From positions 6,696,001 through 6,760,000 of the forward strand of contig NZ_JBEJGY010000004.1 in the NCBI RefSeq assembly GCF_040253615.1: a stretch of DNA of 64,000 bases, written 5' to 3'. Source of the DNA: Streptomyces sp. Edi4. Its GTDB lineage: Bacteria > Actinomycetota > Actinomycetes > Streptomycetales > Streptomycetaceae. Positions 44,250 through 53,415 of the stretch are shown here, one piece after another (within the stretch, counting starts at the first letter, position 1; every line of letters starts with the position of its first letter). The notes beneath the pieces are model-generated. The model was given only the letters and a program-made list of their open reading frames with translations, was not told the DNA's origin and did not search any database. Made by a program: the position numbers and the translations under genes.

Positions 44250-45104
44250 TCAGCGGGGGTGTTCCGCCGGGGGCGGCAGGATGCGGCGCGGCTGCCCGGG
44301 CGCCGTCGAGCGGGAGCGCCACTCGCGGGGATAGCCGAGCGACACCTCCTCGAAGCGGACCCCTTCGTGCCAGGTGGTCCGGGGTATGTGGAGGTGGCCG
44401 TAGACCATGGCGGCCACCCGGAACCTGCGGTGCCAGTCGTCGGTCAGCCGGGTGCCGCACCACATCGCGAACTCCGGGTACCACAGGACGTCCGTGGGAT
44501 GGCGGTGCAACGGGTAGTGGTTGACCAGGACCGTGGGCAGGTCGTCGGGGAGTGCCTTGAGCCGGCGTTCCGTCTCCTCCACCCGGGCGCGGCACCAGGC
44601 CTCGCGGCTCGGATAGGGGTCGGGATGCAGCAGGTACTCGTCGTTGCACACGACCCCGGTGCCGTACGCGTACTCAAGCCCCTCGGCCTTCGTGGTCCGG
44701 CCGGCCGGCAGGAAGCTGTAGTCGTACAGCAGGAACAGCGGCGCGACGGCGACCGGGCCGCCGGGGCCGTCCCAGACCGGGTAGGGGTCCTCAGGGGTGA
44801 GCACGCCGAGATCGCGGCACATCTGGACCAGGTGGGCATAACGGGCGGTACCGCGCAGGGTGATGTCGTCCTTCGGGTGCGTCCACAACTCATGGTTGCC
44901 GGGCGCCCACACGACCTTGCGGAAGCGGCTCGCCAGGGTGGAGAGGGCCCAGTGGATGTCAGGGACCTTCTCGGCGACGTCCCCGGCCACCAGGAGCCAG
45001 TCGTCGTCGGAACCGGGCGCCAGCTTCTCCACAAGGGCGCGGTTCTCGGCGTATCCGATGTGCAGGTCGCTGATGGCCAGCAACTGCCCGGTACCGTCCG
45101 CCAT
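44250..45104 (-). CDS. Calcineurin-type metallophosphoesterase
   Basis: This 284-residue protein has metallophosphoesterase motifs in order: DLHIGY (motif I, DxH), GDVAEK (motif II, GDx), APGNHELW (motif III, GNHE), VNHYPLH (His) and YGHLHIPR (motif V, GHxH). From memory, a close relative lies next to a 4'-phosphopantetheinyl transferase gene in other streptomycetes, but none is adjacent here. The substrate is unknown; cyclic nucleotides or phospho-proteins are typical. The start is ATG 45104 on the minus strand. Confidence 0.85.
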   Translation of the reverse strand: MADGTGQLLAISDLHIGYAENRALVEKLAPGSDDDWLLVAGDVAEKVPDIHWALSTLASRFRKVVWAPGNHELWTHPKDDITLRGTARYAHLVQMCRDLGVLTPEDPYPVWDGPGGPVAVAPLFLLYDYSFLPAGRTTKAEGLEYAYGTGVVCNDEYLLHPDPYPSREAWCRARVEETERRLKALPDDLPTVLVNHYPLHRHPTDVLWYPEFAMWCGTRLTDDWHRRFRVAAMVYGHLHIPRTTWHEGVRFEEVSLGYPREWRSRSTAPGQPRRILPPPAEHPR

Positions 45105-45296
45105 ATGTGGCCCCCCGTTCCGAGTACGTGATCGCGACCACGAGATCACACTCCGCACCGCTCGGACAACTGTTTCCTTTATGACTCCGAGCGTGGCTGA
45201 GGCGGCTTGGCCGGCCGGCGTGGGTCGGTGTCGTCGGCGGGCGGGGCCGACGGGGAGGGCGCGGCGGGGGAGGGGCGGTGGGGGAGGGGCGGTGGT

Positions 45297-45532
45297 CGAG
45301 AGCGCTCTCGGACCGCCCGCCGGGCGGCCGCCCTTGCCCGAGCAAGTGGCTGGAAGCGCTTTCATGTCGGTCGGCTTGCCATCGTCTCAGGCTCGGGCAG
45401 ACCGTTGGAAGCGCTCCCAGGCCCGGACGGGTGGTTGGAAGCGCTCCCCGCGCGGGTGGTTGGAAGCGCTCCCTCCCAGGCCCGGACCGGTGGTTGGAAG
45501 CGCTCCCACGCGGGCGGTTGGAAGCACTCCCG
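45297..45532 (+). promoter_or_regulatory. Array of seven AGCGCT-centred operator-like palindromes
   Basis: In 236 bases there is a perfect 14-bp palindrome CGAGAGCGCTCTCG (45297-45310), then TGGAAGCGCTTTCA (45351-45364), TGGAAGCGCTCCCA (45406-45419 and 45495-45508), TGGAAGCGCTCCCC (45436-45449), TGGAAGCGCTCCCT (45461-45474) and TGGAAGCACTCCCG (45519-45532). LacI-family repressors bind such sites; the CebR box of streptomycetes is TGGGAGCGCTCCCA, one base away from two of these. Spacing is irregular (24-55 bases). The array lies upstream of the Ada-AlkA gene, far from any visible sugar operon. The rest of 45105-45709 holds no gene that I can support. Confidence 0.65.
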
Positions 45533-45551
45533 GACCCGAGCGCCCGACCGT

Positions 45552-45600
45552 GGCAGACGGCAGACGGCAGACGGCAGACGGCAGTCGGCAGGCGGCAGCA
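45552..45600 (+). repeat. 7-bp tandem repeat GGCAGAC
   Basis: Four perfect copies of GGCAGAC (45552-45579) are followed by three diverged copies (GGCAGTC, GGCAGGC, GGCAGCA) up to 45600. It directly follows the operator-like array and precedes the Ada-AlkA gene. It has no reading-frame meaning, since the unit is 7 bases. Confidence 0.85.
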
Positions 45601-45733
45601 GCAGTGGCCCTGCCCCACCGGGGGGCGGGCCGCCGGCCGCCCCAGGCCCCGCGAGGTGCATGTCGGATTCTCGCCAGCGGGGGCGCTGCCCGTGCCGGAT
45701 GCTGGATCCATGCCCCCCGTCGCTCCCGCACCC

Positions 45734-47203
45734 ATGCACACCGACACCGAGCGCTGCGTGCGCGCTGTTCAGTCCAAGGACGCGCGCTTCGACGGATGGT
45801 TCTTCACGGCCGTCCTCACCACCCGCATCTACTGCCGCCCCAGCTGCCCCGTCGTGCCGCCCAAGGTCGAGAACATGACCTTCTACCCGAGCGCGGCCGC
45901 CTGTCAGCAGGCCGGGTTCCGGGCCTGCAAGCGGTGCCGTCCGGACACGACCCCGGGCTCGCCGGAGTGGAACGCCCGCGCCGACACCGTCGCCCGGGCC
46001 ATGCGTCTCATCCGGGACGGCGTCGTCGACCGCGAAGGGGTGCCCGGGCTCGCGTCCCGCCTCGGCTACAGCGCCCGGCAGATCGAGCGCCAGCTGCTCG
46101 CCGAGCTGGGAGCCGGCCCCCTGGCCCTGGCAAGGGCGCAGCGTGCCCAGACCGCGCGGCTCCTCATCGAGACGACCCCGCTGCCCATGGCCGAGGTCGC
46201 CTTCGCCGCCGGGTTCTCCTCGATCCGTACGTTCAACGACACCGTGCGGGAAGTCTTCGCGCTCGCCCCGACCGAGCTGCGGACCCGCGCCGCGCGAGGC
46301 ATCGCCCGCCAGACGCCGGGGGCGATCACCCTGCGGTTGCCCTTCCGGGCTCCACTGACCCCGGACAACCTGTTCGGCCACCTCGCCGCGACGGGCGTAC
46401 CCGGCGTGGAGGAGTGGCGGAACAGCTCGTTCCGCCGCACCTTGACCCTCCCGTACGGGCACGGAATCGCCGAGCTCACCCCGGGGCCCGAGCACATCGG
46501 CTGCGTACTGCACCTCACGGACCTGCGCGATCTGACCATCGCCATCAGCAGGTGCCGCTGGATGCTCGACCTGGACGCCGACCCGGTCGCCGTGGACGAC
46601 CGGCTGCGCACCGACCCGCTGCTCGCGCCGCTGGTCGCCAAGGCGCCGGGGCGGCGGGTGCCACGCACGGTGGACGCCGCCGAGTTCGCTGTGCGCGCCG
46701 TGCTCGGCCAGCAGGTCTCGACGGCCGCCGCCCGCACCCACGCGGCGCGTCTGGTGGCGGCGCACGGTCACCCCGTCCACGATCCGGCGGGCGGTCTCAC
46801 CCACCTCTTTCCGACCCCGGCCCAGCTCTCGGAGATCGACCCGGAGTCCCTGGCCCTGCCGCGCAGCCGTCGTACCACCTTGACCACCCTCGTCGCCGCC
46901 CTCGCCGACGGCACCCTCAAGCTCGGCCTCGACAGCGACTGGGATCTGGCCCGCGCCCAGCTCAGGACGCTGCCGGGCTTCGGACCCTGGACCATCGAGG
47001 CGATCGCGATGCGGGCGCTCGGCGACCCGGACGCGTTCCTGCCCACCGACCTCGGCATGCGCCGGGCCGCCCAGCACCTCGGCCTGCCGGCCACCCCCGC
47101 CGCGCTCACCGCCCGCGCCGCCGCCTGGCGTCCCTGGCGGGCCTACGCCGTCCAGTACCTCTGGGCGACCGAGGACCACGCCATCAACTACCTTCCCGCA
47201 TAG
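45734..47203 (+). CDS. alkA: Ada N-terminal/AraC-AlkA fusion: DNA-3-methyladenine glycosylase and regulator
   Basis: This 489-residue protein combines an alkylation sensor with a base-excision enzyme. Residues about 1-75 are the Ada zinc domain (YCRPSCP and ACKRC give the four Cys ligands; the first can accept methyl from phosphotriesters). An AraC-type helix-turn-helix pair follows at about 80-165. An AlkA N-domain (about 190-290) and the helix-hairpin-helix glycosylase domain complete it, with LPGFGPWTIEAIAMRALGDPDAFLPTDLG holding the hairpin and catalytic Asp. ATG 45734 is preferred; ATG 45710 in frame is possible. The Ogt gene follows 27 bases later, forming a DNA-alkylation repair pair. 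Confidence 0.92.
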   Translation: MHTDTERCVRAVQSKDARFDGWFFTAVLTTRIYCRPSCPVVPPKVENMTFYPSAAACQQAGFRACKRCRPDTTPGSPEWNARADTVARAMRLIRDGVVDREGVPGLASRLGYSARQIERQLLAELGAGPLALARAQRAQTARLLIETTPLPMAEVAFAAGFSSIRTFNDTVREVFALAPTELRTRAARGIARQTPGAITLRLPFRAPLTPDNLFGHLAATGVPGVEEWRNSSFRRTLTLPYGHGIAELTPGPEHIGCVLHLTDLRDLTIAISRCRWMLDLDADPVAVDDRLRTDPLLAPLVAKAPGRRVPRTVDAAEFAVRAVLGQQVSTAAARTHAARLVAAHGHPVHDPAGGLTHLFPTPAQLSEIDPESLALPRSRRTTLTTLVAALADGTLKLGLDSDWDLARAQLRTLPGFGPWTIEAIAMRALGDPDAFLPTDLGMRRAAQHLGLPATPAALTARAAAWRPWRAYAVQYLWATEDHAINYLPA

Positions 47204-47230
47204 GGAAGTCGAGGATCGACGGAGTCAGCC

Positions 47231-47731
47231 GTGCGCATCACCCACACCCTCATCGACAGCCCCTACGGCCCGCTCACCCTCGTCGCCGCCGACGGCGTCC
47301 TGAGCCGCCTCTACATGGAGAACCAGCGTCACCGCCCGCCGCAGGAGACCTTCGGCGAGCGAGGTGACGGCGGCCCCTTCCCCGGGGCTATCGCTCAGCT
47401 CCAGGCGTACTTCGCGGGTGAACTGACCGAATTCACGATGGAGTTGAGCCTGCTGGGCACCCCCTTCCAGCAGCGCGTCTGGCGCGGGCTCCAACGGATC
47501 CCGTACGGCGAGACCCGCACCTACGGCGAACTCGCCGAAGCCCTCGGCAGCCCGGGCGCATCCCGCGCGGTGGGCCTGGCCAACGGCAAGAACCCGGTGG
47601 GCATCATCGTGCCCTGCCACCGCGTCATCGGCGCCAACGGCAGCCTCACCGGCTACGGCGGCGGCCTGGAGCGCAAACAGCGGTTGCTCGCGTTCGAACG
47701 CGGCGCGGCGAGGGAGGACGTGCTCTTCTAG
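47231..47731 (+). CDS. ogt: Methylated-DNA-protein cysteine methyltransferase
   Basis: This 166-residue suicide enzyme repairs O6-methylguanine by moving the methyl group to its own Cys. The active site reads IIVPCHRVIGANGSLTGYGGG; upstream is the helix-turn-helix segment YGELAEALGSPGASRAVG with the Arg finger. The start is GTG 47231. It follows the Ada-AlkA gene by 27 bases and is probably co-regulated with it as part of the adaptive response. Confidence 0.93.
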   Translation: MRITHTLIDSPYGPLTLVAADGVLSRLYMENQRHRPPQETFGERGDGGPFPGAIAQLQAYFAGELTEFTMELSLLGTPFQQRVWRGLQRIPYGETRTYGELAEALGSPGASRAVGLANGKNPVGIIVPCHRVIGANGSLTGYGGGLERKQRLLAFERGAAREDVLF

Positions 47732-47775
47732 CCGAACGTGCGCAGGAGCCGGGGGCAGCGCGCTGCCTTTGGGCT

Positions 47776-48519
47776 CTACCCGTGGCCTGCGCCTCCTTGG
47801 GCCGCGGCTTTCACTTCGGCGACGAAGCCCCGCAGTATCTGTGACCGGTGGCCCTCCGGCAGGGACGCCAGCGCCTTACGTGCCATGTCGAGCCCTGGAC
47901 CGACGTCACCCGACTTCACCACGGACAGGGCGCGGTGCACGTTCGTGTGGGCCGCATAGCGTTCCAGCTGCCTGGGCCTGAGGGTGTCGGCCGTGTCCTG
48001 CTCGGCCCGGGACCGCGCGATGTTGCCGAGCCTCGCGTGTACGAGTGTCTTCGTCAGGCTGTAACCCCACCTCGGCATGCAGAACACCGAGGCATCTTCG
48101 TCGGTCTCCACGGCAGGGAACATGTCGTCTGCATTCCTGAGGGCGTCCAGGGCGGGAACCGACTGGTTCAGCTTTCCGTAGGCGTGAGCGAGTGCGAGCA
48201 GAGCACATAGTCGCCCGAGTGACGGTTTCTCGGACAGGGCAAGACCCACCTGTGCCATCCGAATGACGGGTCCGGGTTGTGATCCTTCGTGGATGAGGGC
48301 GGGCGCGCCTTGTCCTCGGGCCCACTCCCGAAGGCTGATACCGCCGCTTCTGTCGGCCGCGGCGACGGCCGTTCGGTACCACCGCGCGGAGGCGGCGGGT
48401 CCGTTCAGCGACGCCGATGCCATTCCCATGACGACCGAGAGCCTGCCTGCCCCCTTCCACAGGCCGGGGGAGGCATCGTTCAACCCCTGGCGCAGCAGGA
48501 GGAGGTCACTTCCGCACAT
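47776..48519 (-). pseudogene. 5'-truncated XRE-type regulator (TPR-like part only)
   Basis: The minus-strand frame encodes about 247 residues of helical repeats (MGMASASLNGPAASARWYRTAVAA..., ALLALAHAYGKLNQSVPALDALRNAD, TNVHRALSVVKSGDVGPGLDMARKAL; key repeated Ala/Leu pairs). These resemble the C-terminal tetratricopeptide half of large streptomycete XRE regulators. The expected N-terminal helix-turn-helix is absent, and further upstream the frame merges into the antisense of the next gene. An ATG at 48519 could still start a 247-residue protein, so it may be translated. I read it as a remnant of a longer gene. Confidence 0.6.
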
Positions 48520-48583
48520 GGCCAGCCGGCGGCGACCGTGAAAATCGCTGTACGACACCAGGGCACGGTGATAGACATCCGGT

Positions 48584-49384
48584 GTGAAAGAGGATCTTGA
48601 GTTCTCCGACCTGTTGCGACTGATCGATGAGCGGTCGACCGCCTTCCGCGCCGTGGTCGCCGCCGCGCCCGATCTCGACGCACAAGTGCCGACCTGTCCT
48701 GGGTGGACGCTGTTCGATCTGGTGAAGCACCTGGGCGGGGGAGACCGCTTCTGGGCCGCCATCGTCGGCGCGGGGCCCGCCGACGCGCCCCCGGCGGAGG
48801 CCGTCGCCGCGCGCGCCGCGCTGGAAGTGCCGCAGGAGCGTGAGGCCCTGCTGGCCTGGCTGGACGCGTCGACGCAGCTTCTGCTGGGCGCCCTGCGCGC
48901 AGCGGGGCCGGAGAACGGTTGCTGGACGTGGTGGCCCGCGTCGCAGTCACCCCAGACCGCCGGCGGCACCGCCCGACACCGGGTCCAGGAGACCGCGGTG
49001 CACACCTACGACGCCCAGCTCGCCCTGGGAGCCCCGCAGCCGCTGCCGGTCGAGCTGGCACTCGACGGCGTGGAGGAGTTCCTGTTCACCGTCTGCGCAA
49101 CGCCGAGTCCCTGGCCGCACAAGCCCACGGCCTTCGACTTCCACGCCGCCGAGGGCCGCTCCTGGCGCCTCACCGTCGACGACGACGGCGCACGCACCAC
49201 CCGCATCCCCGCGCCCACCGCCGCGACCGGCGAGGACTCGGACGCAGCCGGCGCCTCCGTCCACGGCACGGCCGGTGAGCTGGTCCTCTACCTGTACGAC
49301 CGGATCCAGGCCGTCTCCTTGCACGTTGACGGAGACGCAGGGCTGCTCGACCTGCTCCGCGCCTGGGAGCCGGAGGAGAAGTAG
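48584..49384 (+). CDS. Maleylpyruvate isomerase-fold (DinB-like, mycothiol-dependent type) protein
   Basis: This 266-residue protein has the N-terminal four-helix metal-binding domain of the actinobacterial maleylpyruvate isomerase family (AQVPTCPGWTLFDLVKHLGGGDRFWAAIV with the first His; HRVQETAVHTYDAQLALG with the later His residues). A C-terminal alpha/beta domain ends GELVLYLYDRI. Many members are mycothiol-dependent enzymes, but most are uncharacterised. GTG 48584 is used. TAGACA at 48572-48577 lies six bases before it, so the mRNA may be leaderless. It is divergent from the truncated regulator. Confidence 0.8.
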   Translation: MKEDLEFSDLLRLIDERSTAFRAVVAAAPDLDAQVPTCPGWTLFDLVKHLGGGDRFWAAIVGAGPADAPPAEAVAARAALEVPQEREALLAWLDASTQLLLGALRAAGPENGCWTWWPASQSPQTAGGTARHRVQETAVHTYDAQLALGAPQPLPVELALDGVEEFLFTVCATPSPWPHKPTAFDFHAAEGRSWRLTVDDDGARTTRIPAPTAATGEDSDAAGASVHGTAGELVLYLYDRIQAVSLHVDGDAGLLDLLRAWEPEEK

Positions 49385-50096
49385 GACGTGGCAGGGCGGT
49401 TGGGCGCGCCTCGAGCCGGTAGGACACGACTCTTCGCCATTCGTCAGCCGCGACACCGGGCTCAAACCCGCGAGGCGGCCTCGGGGCGTCACCAAGCCGA
49501 CCGTCTACCTGGAGGGCAGTGCGAAATTTGTCCGTCCCTGCGGTCCAGGAGGCCCTGTTGTTCGCATTGTGCAAAGACAACAACCCCTCAGAGTCCCTGT
49601 GTCTCACCCGGGGGGCCTGCTCTCGGGGAGGCCGATTTCAATCGGGACCCAGGTGTCTCAGCGAACGCGCGGATCGTGCCCTCTCCGGAGAGCTGCCCCC
49701 TTGCGCGTCTGGGATCGACTACGGCGACTCTGCTGCTCAATTTCAGCGTGACTCCCACGCGCGGGCCGCGACGTGCGACGACGCGACGGTCGTGGTGGCC
49801 TGTGGATCGTCGACCAGGATGGCCGGGTGGCGTTGTGCGCGGTGGCCCACGGTCGATGCCCTGCGACTCGGCCAGCGCCTGCCTGTCCTTTCTGGAACAC
49901 CGAGAGCGCGTCGGCCTGCTGGTCGCACTGGTGCAACGCTGTCAGCGGCCGGCCCCGAAGCCATTCCGCCGGCGGGTGTGCCTGCGTCCAGCCCGATGAG
50001 TTCAGGGATCAGACGCATCTGGTGGCCCGCTGGCTTCGAGTCTGTTCCCTCCGCGCCCGTGCCCGGATGGGGAGAGAACAGACCAGTCGGCCGGAA
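49385..50096. other. 712-base stretch with no supportable gene
   Basis: Several open frames cross this region on both strands, but none has normal streptomycete codon bias, a ribosome site or a motif that I recognise. The first 300 bases are less GC-rich than the surroundings (for example GTGCGAAATTTGTCC near 49516). It lies between the isomerase-like gene and the end of the FtsX-type permease gene. It is probably decayed coding or recombined DNA. Confidence 0.5.
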
Positions 50097-52643
50097 CTAC
50101 TCCCTGGCGCCGATCACGTCCGCCGGCTTGCCGGCCAGGGAGACGCGTGCCGAGATCATCGTGGCGGCCAGGGCCAGACAGGCGGCGACTGCCACGATGC
50201 CCGCGTAGGTGATCGCGGAGAGATAGGGAGCCGGGCTGCCCGTCATGCCGAGGGCGAAGGCGGTGAGCGTGGCCACCGCGATCACCGTGCCGATGATCAC
50301 CGCGAGCAGCACGATCACCAGCGACTCCAGGCACAGCATCCGCAGTACCTGCCGCCGGGTGGTGCCGACCAGGCGCAGCAGGGCGAACTCCCGGGCGCGG
50401 CCCGTGGTGGACATGGCCAGGGTGTTGACCACCGCGATGGCTGTGAAGGCGATGATCAGCCCCATCGCCACGAAGTTGACCGCGGCGTTGGACTGCTGTT
50501 GGTCCGCCCGGAGCGAGTCGGCCTGATCGCCGTCCAGGACCTGTACTCCCGGGTAGCCGTTCACCGCCGAGGCCAGTTCCTTCTTCGTCCCGTCGGCCTT
50601 GACGAGCACCGCCGAGCTGAGCGGGTTGTCGACATGCGCGGCCACCAGGTCATGGGCCATGGTGAGGTCGCCGAAGCCCAGCCCGCGGTCGTACACCGCG
50701 ACCACCGTGAGCGACACTCGGGATCCGTCGCCCATGGTCACCTCGACCTTGCTGCCGACGCCGCCGACGATGCGTTCGGCGACCTCGCTGACGGCCATGC
50801 TGCCTTCGCTCAGGTCCTTCAGTGAGCCCGAGACAACCCCGGGATCCATGGTCTTGTCCAGGCCCTTGAGTGTGACGCCCTGGATCTGGAACTTGTCCAG
50901 GCCCACCCGGACCGTGCTGCGCACGACCTCGGTGACACCGGTTACTCCGGAAAGCCCTCGCACTTTGTCCGCCGCCTTACCGGGCACTCCGGGCCCGGAC
51001 GAGGCAATGGTGTAGTCCGCCCGACTGCCGTCCCGGGCCTGGCTCTGGGCCGCGTGGCCCAGCGTCGACTGGACGAAGATGATGGTGCAGGTCATCCCCA
51101 CCAGAAGAGTGAGCGGAGTGAGCGCGCCGGACAACCGCCGCAGATTGGTCCGGCTGTTGGCCACCGCGAGGTACCCGCTGATCCGGGACAGCCTGAGCGG
51201 CGGGCTGAGCGCCGCTGTACCGACCCGGGCGATGACCGGTCCGAGCAGTGCCACCGCCGCGGAGAGCGTGATCACGCACAGATAGGTGACGGGTGCTGAG
51301 GCCGGTTCCGTGTGCAGGATGCTCAGCACGAACAGCAGCACCACCCCGACGACCAGGAAGATGGCCCCAGGGATCAGCCGTTTCGCGACGAAGGGCCGGG
51401 TCTCCATCGCGGCCTCGGAAAGAGCCTCAGCCGGGCGGATCCGCGCCACCCGCCGGGCCGACAGCCTGGCCGCCGCCCAGGCGCCCAGCACGGTGAGCAT
51501 CACCGCACAGAGCATCGGATACGGGCTGAGGGTCAGCCCCAACGCGTCGGGAATGGTGCCGAAGTCCACGAACTCGCCGTGCAGCCACACGGCGATCGGC
51601 AGTCCTGCGACCGCGCCGACGCCGCCCGCGACCAGACCGATGATGGCGGCCTCCCGGCCGATCAGCCCGCGGATCTGTCGAGGCGTCGCCGCTATGGCGC
51701 GCAGGAGTGCCAGTTCCCGGTACCGCTGCTGAATGGAGAGCGCGAAGGTGGCGACCACCACCAGGATCGACACCAGCAAGGAGACCGCCGCGATGGCGCC
51801 GCCCATGCTGATCAGCCGCACCCGGGCCTTGCTCGCCCCGAGGAACTCCACGGCTCCGCGGTCGTCGGCGCTGTGTATTTGGGCGGTGGTGCCGTCCAGC
51901 GCACCGGCGATGGCGCTTTTCAACTCCGCCTGGCCGGCCCCCTGGTCGGGGATCACCCCGATGACGGATACCTGGTCCGGGCGCCCGCTCAGCCGCTCGG
52001 CCTCCTGCTCGGAGAAGAACAGCGACGACTGCTCCTGTAGATCGCCGCCCCGAGCGGCCGCGATACCGGACACGTGGTAGACGGCCGGTGCGCCCGTGGC
52101 CTGCACGGTCACTCGGTCGCCGACCTTGAGACCCGTCCGCGCCGCGAGTTCCCGATCAAGTACAACCTGGTCTGCTGCCCCAGGGGCGTTACCGTCCACA
52201 AGCTTGAACGGCGTCAGCGCCGCCGACTGCCAGGAGTGCCCCAATGAGACCTCGTCGTCCGGCCCCGAGATGATCCGTCCCGCGCCGGTGACGACATGGG
52301 CGGGGAACTCCAGTTCCGGCACCGCGGCCTTGACGCCGGGGACGGCGGCGACCTTCGCCGTGATACCGGCCGGCAGCCAGACGCGCTCATCCAGCGGCTT
52401 GGCCTTGCGCTTGACCTTCTTCTTTCCGTGCTTCTCCTGCACCTGCACCGAGTGGACGTTCTGGTCCCCGGCCACCATGATCGAGGCTGCCGCGTAGCGC
52501 TCCGTCTTGATCTTCCCGGTCAGTCCCGTCACCAGCAGCGTGCCGCAGGCGGTGATGAGAGCCGCGGCGCACAGCAGCGCGAGGAAGGCCCCGATGAAGC
52601 CCCCCTTGCGGTACCGCAGCGTGCTGAAGGCGTAACGAATCAT
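50097..52643 (-). CDS. ABC transporter permease, FtsX/MacB family (two FtsX domains)
   Basis: This 848-residue membrane protein begins MIRYAFSTLRYRKGGFIGAFLALLCAAALITACG and carries an N-terminal membrane helix, a large extracellular domain, and two FtsX-type permease cores. The first ends with LSARRVARIRPAEALSEA; the second ends near the C-terminus with GTTRRQVLRMLCLESLVIVLLAVIIG. Two-domain permeases of this kind work with the adjacent ATPase to export peptides or antibiotics or to sense envelope stress. The ATG at 52643 overlaps the ATPase stop (TGATG). It is the last gene of a regulator-ATPase-permease operon. Confidence 0.88.
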   Translation of the reverse strand: MIRYAFSTLRYRKGGFIGAFLALLCAAALITACGTLLVTGLTGKIKTERYAAASIMVAGDQNVHSVQVQEKHGKKKVKRKAKPLDERVWLPAGITAKVAAVPGVKAAVPELEFPAHVVTGAGRIISGPDDEVSLGHSWQSAALTPFKLVDGNAPGAADQVVLDRELAARTGLKVGDRVTVQATGAPAVYHVSGIAAARGGDLQEQSSLFFSEQEAERLSGRPDQVSVIGVIPDQGAGQAELKSAIAGALDGTTAQIHSADDRGAVEFLGASKARVRLISMGGAIAAVSLLVSILVVVATFALSIQQRYRELALLRAIAATPRQIRGLIGREAAIIGLVAGGVGAVAGLPIAVWLHGEFVDFGTIPDALGLTLSPYPMLCAVMLTVLGAWAAARLSARRVARIRPAEALSEAAMETRPFVAKRLIPGAIFLVVGVVLLFVLSILHTEPASAPVTYLCVITLSAAVALLGPVIARVGTAALSPPLRLSRISGYLAVANSRTNLRRLSGALTPLTLLVGMTCTIIFVQSTLGHAAQSQARDGSRADYTIASSGPGVPGKAADKVRGLSGVTGVTEVVRSTVRVGLDKFQIQGVTLKGLDKTMDPGVVSGSLKDLSEGSMAVSEVAERIVGGVGSKVEVTMGDGSRVSLTVVAVYDRGLGFGDLTMAHDLVAAHVDNPLSSAVLVKADGTKKELASAVNGYPGVQVLDGDQADSLRADQQQSNAAVNFVAMGLIIAFTAIAVVNTLAMSTTGRAREFALLRLVGTTRRQVLRMLCLESLVIVLLAVIIGTVIAVATLTAFALGMTGSPAPYLSAITYAGIVAVAACLALAATMISARVSLAGKPADVIGARE

Positions 52644-53377
52644 CAGGTCCACGCCCCTAAACGCGTCATGCGCTCGGCGATCTGATCGGCCGTTGGGCGA
52701 TCCGTGCGGTCGACGATGCGCCCATCGGCGAGAAACAGCACATGATGCGCGTACGAGGCCGCCACCGGATCGTGAGTCACCAGTACGACGGTTTGTCCGG
52801 CGTCGTCGACACACGCACGCAGCAGCGTGAGGATCTCCTTGGCCGTGACGGTGTCCAGTGCACCGGTCGGCTCGTCACCGAAGATGACGTCGGGCCGGGT
52901 GACGAGGGCCCGGGCGATGGCAACCCGTTGCTGCTGACCACCGGACAGCTGCGACGGCCGGTGGTTGACCCGCCCGGTCAGCCCGACTCGATGGATGATC
53001 TCGTCCAGCCAGCCTCGGTCGGCACGCTCTCCGGCCAAGCGCAGCGGCAGGGTGATGTTCTGACGGACCGTCAGCGCGGGCACGAGATTGAACGCCTGGA
53101 ACACGAAGCCCACCCGGCGCCGGCGCACATGCGTCAACGCGGTCTCGTCCATGCCCGTGAGCTCCTCGTCGGAGATCCTGACGGAGCCGGAGGAGGGCCG
53201 GTCCAGGCCCGCGGCGCAGTGCAGAAAGGTGCTCTTCCCGGAACCCGAGGGGCCCATGACCGCGGTAAAGGTCCCGCGCGGAATCTCGATGGACACCTTG
53301 TCGAGCGCGGTGACGGCCTGGCTCCCACGACCGTACGTCTTGGTGACGCTCTCGAGCCGCACGGCCTGGCTGATCAT
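52643..53377 (-). CDS. ABC transporter ATP-binding protein, MacB/LolD type
   Basis: This 244-residue ATPase has Walker A GPSGSGKST, Q-loop VFQAFNLVPALTV, signature LSGGQQQRVAIARALV, Walker B VIFGDEPTGALD and H-loop VLVTHDP. The wording is that of the LolD/MacB family which drives FtsX-type permeases. The start is ambiguous: ATG 53377 has AGAGA a few bases upstream, while GTG 53419 would overlap the regulator stop as GTGA and give 14 more residues. It is co-transcribed with the permease gene downstream. Confidence 0.88.
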   Translation of the reverse strand: MISQAVRLESVTKTYGRGSQAVTALDKVSIEIPRGTFTAVMGPSGSGKSTFLHCAAGLDRPSSGSVRISDEELTGMDETALTHVRRRRVGFVFQAFNLVPALTVRQNITLPLRLAGERADRGWLDEIIHRVGLTGRVNHRPSQLSGGQQQRVAIARALVTRPDVIFGDEPTGALDTVTAKEILTLLRACVDDAGQTVVLVTHDPVAASYAHHVLFLADGRIVDRTDRPTADQIAERMTRLGAWT

Positions 53378-53415
53378 GTTCTCTCGCGTACTCGACCGAT
53401 CCCTGGCTCTCATCC

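Noticed and set aside
45297..45600. Possible CRISPR array
   Set aside because: Repeat units are only about 14 bp, spacing is irregular (24-55), spacers are themselves GC-rich repeats, and no cas genes are present.
45278..45733. Upstream extension of the Ada-AlkA frame through the operator array
   Set aside because: The extension only re-reads the 14-bp boxes and 7-bp repeats in varying frames; Ada-AlkA proteins begin at MHTDTERC.
49519..50208. 229-codon plus-strand frame in the low-coding stretch
   Set aside because: Codon use and composition are atypical, it runs into the antisense of the FtsX permease gene, and no family is recognised.
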